Shown piece after piece: positions 12,201 to 22,047 of a stretch of DNA of 64,000 nucleotides (position 1 is its first letter; each line of letters opens with the position of its first letter). The stretch spans positions 1,302,001 through 1,366,000 of the forward strand of contig JPHH03000002.1 of assembly GCA_000750105.3 (NCBI GenBank), in the 5' to 3' direction. The translations under genes and the position numbers were made by a program. The notes under the pieces are model-generated. The model was not told the DNA's origin, made no database searches, and was given only the letters and a program-made list of their open reading frames with translations. The stretch is from Tolypocladium sp. Sup5 PDA-1. Its lineage: Eukaryota; Ascomycota; Sordariomycetes; Hypocreales; Ophiocordycipitaceae.

Positions 12201-14708
12201 CGGCACTTCTGTGGCCCAACTCCAAGCTTTCGTTTCTGCCTCGTTAATCGTTGTCTGAATCGCGTGCGTGCATTCGTGTGTACGTACGTGCTGCTGCCAG
12301 CCAAAGACGTCTTCGAAGAGGGCCTGGTCCGGTCCCACCAGCAACTGCAGCGCACCACGCAAACAGGTAGGTAATCATCCATTACCTGGATGAAGTGCGA
12401 TGACACCCCCCCGTGCACCGCCGCCCCGCCAGCCTTGCCAACAACAGCATTGTCTCTCGTCCACAGGGCTATCCGTCTCTCCACACACAAGGGGGGTGTG
12501 GCACGGCAGGGCAGGGCATGGCATGTGCCATGAGGGTTGGAAACCGATGCTCATGTACGTCGTCGGCAGGTTGGCTGGCGGCTTGTTCCCGAGTTCCTGA
12601 GTCAGGCGGCTGTGTTGTGCTCGACGAATGGAGGCACTGGGAAAGGCCGACAGGAGAGAGAACAGAGGGCCAACAAGGTGCATGTCCGTATCCTTTGGAG
12701 AGGCCCTGGCTCGGGTAAGCGGTGCAAAGTACTTCGTACAAGCAGGCCTCAAGAGACTTGCCCGATTGATGCTGTGTCCCCTGCGCGCGCATGCATAGAG
12801 CTCAATTCGCAGGCTGGCCCGAGTCCTGCGCTGCTTGCCTGCCCGTGACAACAAGAGGCCCATAGGTTGCGTCAAAGGGAACCAGCCCAACAGGCTGCGC
12901 GCCCGAGTTTGCTGCCAATGGTTCAGCGACCCAGAGGGAGCAAAAACTGACAGATGACTTCTTCCAAGGGCTCAGCCATCGGGATGATTGGATGAAGAGG
13001 CACTCGGCCAGGTCGAGGTGGACACAATGGATGGTGTGTTGTCACACGTACCATCAACAGCCGCCGGTGTTCCCCTCATTCTGCGCGTTACCTCGCTTCT
13101 GTTGCGTTTCTCGTTAGTTTGGGACTGACGATAAGACTCAACGGCGTACATGTGGCTAGGCAAGTTCCTGCGACTAAGTTTTGCTTGCGCCCGCACCGAG
13201 ACCTGCGTCGGAAGAACAAGCAACAGACGATTGCTTGAGCTATTACCGCCTTCGGAGCCTAGCCTGTGCCAATCTCCGACCTTTGGATGCACGAGGGTCT
13301 GAATAGCCGCCAGGGCTAGGTGTTTAGTTTCCCGCGTGGCTCCCAGGTCGTCCGATGGTGCATCTGCAGCTCTCTAGTCAGTTGGACCCCGTGCAAGCCA
13401 GGCGTGCCGTTGCAGCAGAGCAGTGGCTCTCTTCTCCCTCACCTCACCCTCCAGATCCCCATCGGCACAGCCGGTGCTGGTTCACATTGCGAAACTAGCC
13501 CCTGCGCTCCAATAAGAAGCTGCTGGCTGGAGTGGTTCTGTGCCTCGTCCAGTGACTTGGACTTCACGTGCGGCTGATATGCAGATCGCCGCCTTTGGCT
13601 GCATGTCTCTCTCCCGTTGGCGCCGAGGTGCGCAACGTGCGCCATCCAAATGCGACGGCAAGGAGAGGCTCTGTGAGGCACTCTCAGCTCCGTCAAAGTC
13701 ACATTCGGTTCTCGCCTCAGCTGGGAAAGGCTCCTTTGCATCCGCGCAAGCCCGTCGCCCGTCGCCAAAATGTCAGTGTACTTCTCCACGAGGCGCAGTA
13801 GTGCGCACTGGCCTGGACCGCCACATGCAGATGGGAGGGAACGGCTGCGCTTGCTCGATAAAGTTGATGGGGCTTTGTGTGCAACTAGGGTCTATCAATC
13901 CAAGGAAAACGGAACGACTCGTCTGTGTGTCTCGGAAACCAATGGAAGGGTACGGGGAGGGTAAATAGACATCCAACAAAGGAGACTTCGCCGACTCTGC
14001 ATTGAAATTAGCATCTCGCCTCTGGGTATGAATGGCTCCCGTCAGTCCGGGAACGGGCATGTTGACTAACAAGGCAGGCGGCTGAATGGGTCATTCAGGC
14101 TGAGGCTGACGGCTGCCCACTTACACCACATCTTGGCCATTCGTTGTGCCTCTCGTGATTGCGCGGCCCATGTAGGGAGGAGGTGGTGTAGATCTCACGT
14201 CATCTCGCCTTGGAGCGCGATGTTCGTTAGCACCGAAACGTTGTTTGTCCATCTGCTCAGAGGAAGCCTTCACGGCGGTTTGGGCATCCGCTCCACTTTC
14301 GACCTTCCGCATAAGGCACGTCATCTGGAACAATGGTGTTGAATCGATGGACCTTTTCGGGCTTGAGACCCCTGGTCTGACATGTCGTGCCGCCCTCGTT
14401 GACCCCAGCACAACGCCAAACTTACCGTGCTGACAGCGGGCCTATCAAACGAGACGACGGGCAGTGAGAATTACCGAATTGACAATCATCGAGCACGGCG
14501 CTGTAGACTTGGTTCTATGTACTTTGTATGGAGTACATGTCGTTGAAAATGTTGGTGTTGGCTGCTTGTGCACGTACGTTGCATCGCTGCTCCTTTCTCC
14601 CTGTTGATAACCACCACCTTGGGTCCACTGAACTGACTCGGAAAGGCTCATCAGGCTCTTTGTTGTAGTTCCTTTTGCTGCCCTTCGGCTTTGATAAGTC
14701 GAAATTTG
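9295..14708. other. 5.4-kb gene-poor intergenic region
   Basis: No frame here carries a recognisable domain. The longest frames (149-185 codons) are antiparallel mirrors rich in Arg, Ser and Pro. Visible elements are an 8-bp tandem repeat at 9555-9578, a G9 run near 10009, a GT-rich block at about 11815-11875, and three copies of TACGAAGTA or its complement (10053, 11979, 12730). I see no tRNA-like cloverleaf sequence. Confidence 0.5.
9555..9586. repeat. 8-bp microsatellite (AGATGCAC)
   Basis: Three perfect copies of AGATGCAC are followed by a fourth altered copy (AGATGGCC). It lies about 260 bp downstream of the wall-protein stop codon. Confidence 0.85.
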
Positions 14709-15462
14709 TTACGTGCGAGGCGTTAAAACCCCAACTATGGTCAAGACCACCAGCGTGGGAAGAATGAAGATGAGAATGCTCTGGACGTAGGCTGGTAGTT
14801 GGTTGAATGAATCGCCAACTGTGCGGAACGCTCGACGCACTGCGGGATCTCGGTTGTCCTGATCTACAAGATCTCGGTTGGCCTGCTCTGCGAAAGCTCG
14901 ATTGGGCTGCCCAGCGGGAGCGCGTTTGATGTGCCCCGCGGCAGCTCGTAGGGCCTGCTCTAGAGTTTCGGGTAGTTGTTCCGATTGGGAGCTGGCGAAC
15001 TCAGTAGAAGAGCCGTCGGACGTGTTCTGCATTCATGCATGGCGCATGCCGTTAGCAAGAGGGGTCAGGGTCGGCCAGCGAGGAAGCCGAGCGGAAGACA
15101 TACCGGCGCGGACACATTCTGGGACTGAGCTCGAACGGCGTGACAGTGAATGCCCTGCGAGGTTGCATTGGCCTGTGGCGCCGCCGCCAGAGGAGGAGAA
15201 CTGTCTCTCTGCTCACTCCAGTTCAAGGGATAAGAGCCCACTTGTCCATTTTCTTGGCGGAGAATGGATCTTCTTCCGACGACCTCGGACGAACCGGCGT
15301 GTTCACTGGCAACCTTTGCGTAGACCGTGTCAGTGACTTGTGCGAAAACTATCCACGACGATGGCGGATACGAAGATGCGTGACTCACCGTTCCTCCCGG
15401 GTGAAGGTTGATTGGTCCTTCAGGAATTGAGCCATCCTCGTCCCAAAGGCCGGCAATGCCAT
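14709..15462 (-). CDS. Small protein with C-terminal membrane anchor, start uncertain
   Basis: My preferred complete model has three exons, 15462-15389, 15305-15104 and 15026-14709, giving 197 residues. The last intron (77 nt) is strong: GTATGT donor, TTGCTAAC branch, GCAG acceptor. The C-terminus has one hydrophobic segment (YVQSILIFILPTLVVLTIVGVL) and ends four residues later, typical of a tail anchor. Before it are Asn-Arg-Asp repeats (QANRDLVDQDNRDPAVRRAF). The N-terminal end is ambiguous. An alternative frame, with start at 15499, reads convincingly as protein but has a TAG at 15464-15466. A longer start at 15750 in the preferred frame is also open. I do not recognise the family. Confidence 0.5.
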
Positions 15463-17962
15463 CCTATCCCTCTTGCCAGGGCGATCCTCGTGATGACATG
15501 GCTGTTGAGGTCGAGTGTCCGGGTTGCTGGTGCGTTGGAATGATGCTTGATCGAAAGATAACGGTGGCGCTGGTGTTTTGTAAACGATTGTTGCAGTTTG
15601 CTTTTGGACAATGCCCGAATCAGTAGAGGCCGGGGGGTAGGTAGGAATAAGGGCGATGTGGTAATGGGAGGAACAGATTGTGTCGGGTGGTGGGAAGAGA
15701 AATTTCCCATGACAGGTACTGAAGGCAGGGTAGGGTTGACACCTTGCCACCTTCTCTCCGTCTTCACCTACCTGTCTGGTGGCTTCTACTCCGTGCCTGC
15801 TCGCTCCTTCCCAGTCTCCACGATTCAGGCCCCGGGGGTGACACTTCGCAACCTGGAACCACCGGGGGATGTCGACGTCAAAACGGCAAGCGCCTGAGCC
15901 TGCGAATTTTCAAATCAGTTTGACGACGTGCTACTCTGCATGACCAGCAGCGGCCAAGGCAGCAGTTTCGACAAAAGCAACCCGGTCCAAAGCGACAGGA
16001 TTGACGATCCAGTATGCGTACGTATATACCTTTCTCAATGACATGTGGATAGAACAGAACAGATCTAGTTCCGCAGTTGACGGTGACGCCGCACACATCG
16101 AATGGCGGGCATTCGTAAAGCCCTGGGGAAAACTGCACACTGACCCTTGCAAGTCGCCGTTGTACTCGTATCGACGGGTAAAAAATGGCCGCACCATCTT
16201 CCGTGACTTTGGAACTCGTGCGCTGCAGTGCGGACAGACTGAATCTGAGAAGAGCATCCATGGTCCAATCTTTCCCGGCCTTTGAACGCGACTATTCTTC
16301 GGAATGGTTCTCAAACCCATTCAGGCCCCAGCACTTAGCCGCCTTGAAACAGCTTGACAGCATCATATGTCCCTGATGAAGGGGCAAATTGCCTTGTGCA
16401 GTAACACCAGAGCCAACTAGCTCAACACCAGCGAGATGTTAGGGAGAGCGACGACACTCCTCTATCCGTGCAAATCAACGAATAGTTGCGAGCCAAGCCA
16501 ACGCTGGTTCAGGCAGCTGGGATTCACCACATGGATCTGAGAATCATGTTGAGAAAGGTTGTTGCTGATCAGAACAAGAGTCTCTAGCTTCTTAAGACTA
16601 GAGTCGATACGAAGTCTGAGAATCTTTGGAAAGACTAAGTTAGGGCTGGCTCACATTGCGGCGCCAAAAGGGATAGGAAACGCCGCGCACGCGAGCCCGT
16701 CACGCATCCCTTCTAGTATGCGAAGGCTCCAACCTTGTATTTTTCCATATTTCCCTTGTTCCTCGCCGTTCCTCGCTATTCCTGCTGTTCGCCGGCGTTC
16801 TATTAATATTTCGACCTACATCGAGATTCTATAACGGCTACATGTAATACATCACAAGCTAGTTACCTCTTAGAACGCGACTTCTTGTATATTATAACCC
16901 TTGCAAGGTACAAAGCTGGAGCCTTCGCACACTAGAGATCTTTTCAAGCGGGATTGGGTCAGTGCCCGAGTCGGGTTCGCCAGAGGATCTTAGCGTTGGC
17001 CTTGGTGGCATCTCCAGGCGATCTGGTTGAAGCGACCCACACACCTGCAGATTGTTACAGAGAGAGCAAGGCCAGATTCGGAAGTTTTACAAGAACGGGC
17101 TATGTTCAGCCCCTAGGCAGTTGCAACCATATTATGGGGCGAACCGTGGCACTGTGCACCTGGTTCCGTGTTGCTGATGTTCGTCCGTAGGCTCGTGTCC
17201 TGTCCTATTCTCTGGAAGAGGATGAGGAGCTCCCGGGTAGGTTGCCAGATTGAAGGCTCCAGCGATCAGACCCACAAGGACACACGTACCTCACACTTGG
17301 CTGCCTTTACTCCGTCCTTGGGCCATGGCGCTCCTGTAGCTTGTCACTAGAGACGGGGTAGAAGACACTTAGAGTGTGAAAAGGACAGCAAGCAGCTAAA
17401 GCGCAGGCCAAGGTTGTGGCCCTCGAAGCCAATTTTGCGCGTGTCTAGGATGAACTCGGGAGGTGCCTGATTTCTGTATTTCTGCGCCACACATCATCCT
17501 TACATAGTACAGTTCCGCCTCAGTTGGTCAGGCACTCGCAGCGTGCCAGCACTGCCTGGACCCTTCACCGCCCCTACCCTGCTTGCCTGGCAATAAAGTT
17601 GGTGAGAGCTGGAGCTGCTACGCGTCTGCCACTCAAAAAGGCGCAAAAAAAGCCAAAAACGCATCCCCCCACCGGCAATCAGTCAAGTCCCTGCCGCTGG
17701 ACCTCTAATAAAGCGCCTCTCCACAGGTGGCTGGTGCGGAGCCAAAGCGAAACACAGAGAAGCAAAAGCCCTAGGCCTGATCTCAGGTGTGCTGGCTTGG
17801 CTGGGCCCGGAGCAATTCTCCACAGCCTCGGTCGGTGCGCCATCCCTTTCCCATCCCCTCGCTCCCTCCTCCACCACCACCTGAGGAATTCATCACCACC
17901 TCTTTCGACCATTGACGACGACGCTCGGGGGTCCAATTGATCCTTCCGCCATCGACGTCAAG
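15463..17962. other. 2.5-kb region without a recognised gene
   Basis: It contains the divergent promoters of the small anchored protein and the sphingolipid methyltransferase. The part from roughly 16.4 to 17.0 kb is visibly more AT-rich than its surroundings and holds the inverted-repeat element described separately. No credible coding frame was found. Confidence 0.5.
16712..16936. mobile_element. MITE-like element with about 30-bp terminal inverted repeats
   Basis: The left arm begins TCTAGTATGCGAAGGCTCCA at 16712. The right arm, read on the minus strand from 16936, begins TCTAGTGTGCGAAGGCTCCA. The match continues with mostly transition differences through about 30 bp (…CTTGTA). The element is about 225 bp, AT-rich inside and has no coding capacity, which fits a non-autonomous DNA element. 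I cannot see a clear target-site duplication; CTAG occurs at both ends but is palindromic and part of the repeat. The A/G and C/T differences between the arms would fit repeat-induced point mutation, although two arms are too little to prove it. Confidence 0.6.
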
Positions 17963-19909
17963 ATGTCGAAGCCCACCAGCGTCAACGGCAGCGAGAGCGA
18001 GTTCGAGTTCATCGAGACTCCCAAGGCAACGCCGCCCTCGTTTGAAAAGGAGGCGGAGTGCGGTGTCCGCACCACCAAGGTACGTGGCCATTGGCCCCAT
18101 TGCACGACGTGTCTTGCTCCGTACTGCAACTCCCGAGGCCGTGGCGGCTCAAACAACAACTGCCCCTGTGCCAACGGCACCCTATCTCTCTGCCTGACCA
18201 GGACACGTCTCCATGAAGACGACCCTGCCCTGGCTGTGCCTCTCTTGTCTGACCAGACGCTAACTGAACTCTTCCGTCCCGCAGTATCTGTCCATCAAGA
18301 ATGCTCCCCTCCCGGCCGACGGCCCCGGGTCCGACACCTTCAACAACACTGCCCTGATCGCCATCCTCGTCGGCGTTCCCTTCTACCTCAGCTGGAAGAT
18401 TGGCGCTGGGTGGAAGACGTTCGTCTTCTTTGCCCTCATCATCGACTTCCCTCTTCTGGCAGCATACTGGATCGTCGTCTCCTCCATCAGCCCCCGCCGC
18501 AATGAAAAGGCCAAGCTCCCCGGCCGCCCCGTGGAGTTCTACCTGGACTTCAAGAAGGAGGCCGACCGCGCCAAGTACCGTGGCTCCAACAAGATCCCCA
18601 TGGAGACGTTCCACGAGATGTACTTTGACGGTGACGTCGACTTCAAGGGCGACTGCCTCGAGATCATGGAGTACCGCCATGACTGGGCCAGCTTCCGCTT
18701 CACCATCAGCCTCATCAAGTTCTTCCTCCTCGGCATGATTCCCGAGCTTATCATGCACACCCGTTCCCAAGGTACGTTGACACGTCTAGGTGGCGACTGG
18801 GCCTTCTCTTGTCACCCCACTACTCCGCCCTGGCGCATAGTTGGTTGCGCCGTTGTCTAACCGGAACATGCAGACGAGGAGCAGGTCCGTGACCACTACG
18901 ACCGCGGAGACGACTTCTACGGCTGGTTCCTTGGCCCCCGCATGATCTACACCTCGGGCGTCATCTCTGACATCGAGAAGGAGGAGACCCTGGAGCAGCT
19001 CCAGGACAACAAGCTGGCCATCGTCTGCGAGAAGATTGGCCTCCAGGCCGGCGAGAGGATGCTGGACATTGGCTGCGGCTGGGGTACCCTTGCCCGCTTC
19101 GCCAGCGAGAACTACGGTGCTCACGTCACCGGTGTTACCCTGGGCCGCAACCAGACTGCCTGGGGCAACAGCGCCATGCGCAAGGTTGGCATCACCGAGG
19201 AGCAGAGCAAGATTCTATGCATGGACTATCGCGACATTCCCGTCCCCCAGGGCGGCTACAACAAGATTACCTGCCTCGAGATGGCCGAGCACGTCGGTGT
19301 CCGCCACTTCTCCAGCTTCCTTACTCAGGTTTACAACATGCTGGACGACGATGGTGTCTTCTTCCTGCAGATTGCTGGTCTCCGCAAGCCCTGGCAGTAC
19401 GAGGATCTCATCTGGGGCCTGTTCATGAACAAGTACGTCTTCCCTGGTGCCGATGCTTCCACGCCTCTTGGCTGGGTCGTGGATAAGCTCGAGGGCTCCG
19501 GCTTTGAGATCAAGGGCATCGACACCATTGGCGTGCACTACTCGGCTACCATCTGGAGGTGGTACCGCAACTGGATAGCCAACCGCGACAAGGTTGAGGC
19601 CAAGTACGGCAAGCGCTGGTTCCGCGTAAGTTATAATTAGGTTCCCTTTACCGTTGAAGGCAATTTAACTGACAGGTTGCGTGCTTCTAGATCTGGGAGT
19701 ACTTCCTCGGCTACTCCACCATCGCCTCCCGCCAGGGCACCGCCACCTGCTTCCAGATCACCCTGGTCAAGAACATCAACTCGACTCACCGAGTTGAGGG
19801 CATCGACTCCCAGTTTGCTCTGTCGGGCGGCCTCAAGAACTGCAAGGCCGACCTGCAGGCCTGGGCTGCCAAGAACAACGTGGTTTCCTCCACGGAGTTC
19901 CTGTCTTAA
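17963..19909 (+). CDS. Sphingolipid C9-methyltransferase
   Basis: This enzyme transfers a methyl group from S-adenosylmethionine to C9 of the 4,8-diene sphingoid base of fungal glucosylceramides, in the ER membrane. The model has four exons, 17963-18079, 18285-18771, 18874-19625 and 19691-19909, giving 524 residues, the usual family length. The 205-nt first intron has a GCTAAC branch. Two hydrophobic segments lie at about residues 55-97 (ALIAILVGVPFYLSW; FVFFALIIDFPLLAAYWIVV). The catalytic part belongs to the cyclopropane-fatty-acid-synthase-like superfamily, with SAM motif LDIGCGWG starting at about residue 265 and CLEMAEHVG further on. Many sordariomycetes carry two paralogues; only one is here. 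The ATG at 17963 follows an in-frame non-ATG stretch and gives the standard N-terminus. Confidence 0.93.
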
Positions 19910-20757
19910 GCGCCCTTGTGCACACGGAACCCCGGCTCTCTTGGCAGAGAGTAAAACTCGAGATAAAAATTACGGTGGCAGCATCTCGTTGTGGACCTGA
20001 CGAGATACTTGCGTGTTCTTGGGTACGCGTTTACGAACAGGTCTCAGGCGAACTTGACGAGTATTGAAGAGAGGGTCCATGGGGTGAACTCTATTGCGTA
20101 ATAAGTGAAGATCTAGTCTGGACAGCTCTTGTTTCGTTATGGCGATCGCGGGCGGCGCTCTAATCTTTAGACAGATGGGGTAAAAATGTACTCGGGATAT
20201 GTGTCGAGTATTGTACAAGCTCGCCGCCGTGGGCGTGCCGCTGCGAGCTGGAAGATTAGTGCGCAACGGATGGTAATAGAGTAACGGTGCTTCAGAGCAA
20301 GTCTGCCACGGCCTGGGCCGGGCTTGGGTGTGTTGCCCACGCCTGGCACCGTGCCTGGCTGTGACATTGTTTCGGTCTTAATAGACATGATGTTTGAAAA
20401 GACTGTTGCTATCTCGTGAAAATTTGAAATGTTGGTGCTCAAGGTGACGGGAGAGGGCCATGTTTGCGTTGCCGAGGTTGTTGCAGATGAAAGTGATGTG
20501 GCGTGGGGTTGCTCCTCTTATCCGACTTCACTTCAACGTCGCAACTTCACACCTCAACCGGCTCACTCGTCTTGCCGCCAATTGCCACACCAATCAGCCC
20601 GCGGGAGTCACTGAAGCCGACACTGACCAAGGTGAAGCATTTGTACTCATTTCTCTTTGTTCGGCGACATTGCACTTCTATCCATCGCCGGTCTTTTGGG
20701 GCCCGCATTCCGAGTCGAATAAGGGCAGTTCAGAAGATCGCTTCAACAACATCCATC
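19910..20757. other. 848-bp intergenic region
   Basis: It holds the 3' flank of the methyltransferase and the promoter and leader of the hot-dog hydratase gene, both on the plus strand. Open frames running into the next gene from 20460 and 20503 are upstream extensions without a conserved start. Nothing else is recognised. Confidence 0.5.
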
Positions 20758-21833
20758 ATGAGAGGAGGCAATCCAAGGCCAGCGCTGGCAGCGTGCCGCT
20801 TTTGTCGAGGGTCGATGGCAGGACGACGGTGGTTCACGGCGGCAGTGTCAAGCAGCACCGTCCCAGACATCGAGGCCCTGACGCGCCGTCCAGCCAAGTT
20901 CATCCCCGACTACCTCGTCCCCATGCCTTCGCACCTCCTCACCACCACCCTCTCCGACCTCATCCGCGCGCCCTTCGCCTCCTCGCCCATAGTGCAGCAC
21001 CCGCCGCGCGCCCTCCCGCAGGGCCACCACCTCGTCTACTTCCCCATCCAGACGCCGCCGTCGGCGCTGGCCGCGGACGGCGCGGACCCGGACCACGGGC
21101 CGGGGGGCGCGTTTGCGCGGCGCATGTGGGCGGGCGGCGAGGTGGTCTTCCGGAGCGGGTGGCGGGAGAGGCTGGTGATGGATGGGAGGGCGTGGGGGTG
21201 TAGGGAGCGCATTGAGCGGGTGAGTGTCAAGGGGCGGGAGGGGGAGGAGAAGGTGTTTGTAGATGTGTGGCGGAGGTATGGACTGGGGCATGAGGTTGAG
21301 GAGATGGTGTACGACATCGAAGAGCGGAGGACGCTGGTATTTATGCGCAACGAGGAACAGACCCCTCCGCCGACTCCCCGACGGCCCATCAAGTGTACGT
21401 CCGCCCTCCTCCCGTTCTCACGACATGGCTAACACCAGCATCAGACCCCCATCCGCCAACGTTCTCCGCTTCCCTGCTCCCCAGCCCAACACACCTCTTC
21501 CACTTCTCAGCACTCACCTTCAACGCGCACGCCATCCACATCGACCCGTCGTACGCGCGCGCCACCGACGGCCACCGCGCGCTGCTCGTCCACGGGCCGC
21601 TCACCCTCGCGCTCATGCTGCGTGTGCTCGCCGCCACCGCCGCCGCCGCCACCGGTGACGCGGAAGGTGCCCCGGGGAAGGTGAGGCGCATCTCGTACAG
21701 GAACTATGCGCCGCTGTATGTAAACGAGGAGATGAGGGTCTGTGTGAGGGAGGTCGATGGCCGGGACTGGGATGTTTGGGTGGAAGGGCCTGGGGGGTTG
21801 GCTGTCAAGGGGACAGCGGAGATGGAGGACTGA
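20758..21833 (+). CDS. htd2: HTD2-like hot-dog hydratase, probably mitochondrial
   Basis: The model has two exons, 20758-21394 and 21445-21833, giving 341 residues. The 50-nt intron has donor GTACGT, branch GCTAAC and acceptor TCAG, and the junction creates a Tyr codon. The family (MaoC-like, annotated as mesaconyl-C4-CoA hydratase or hydroxyacyl-thioester dehydratase type 2) includes yeast Htd2 of mitochondrial fatty-acid synthesis. Supporting sequence is the C-terminal hot-dog motif HAIHIDPSYARATDGHRALL followed by VHGPLTLALML, and the central GGEVVFRSGW. The first 25 or so residues are Arg-rich without acidic residues (MRGGNPRPALAACRFCRGSM), consistent with a mitochondrial presequence. Whether the substrate is the ACP-bound 3-hydroxyacyl chain or a CoA thioester cannot be told from sequence. 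Confidence 0.8.
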
Positions 21834-22047
21834 CGGGGGAGGCCATGGATGTCGAAAGAGGCGAGAGTTGATACCCAGCATCTTCAGAGGAAACATGACC
21901 ATATCAAGTTTGATTCAGCGTCAGACGATGCAATAAACATACAAAATCTTTCAAGGGATTCAATTCTAGTACACCACCGCCGCCACACATTCTGGCCCTA
22001 TAATACAACCAACGCCGCCCAGCTCGTACAAATGTCAACGACTGCAT

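Noticed and set aside
12517..12533. Short palindrome ATGGCATGTGCCAT
   Set aside because: A 6-bp inverted repeat with a 2-bp spacer is expected often by chance; no poly-T tract or gene context supports a function.
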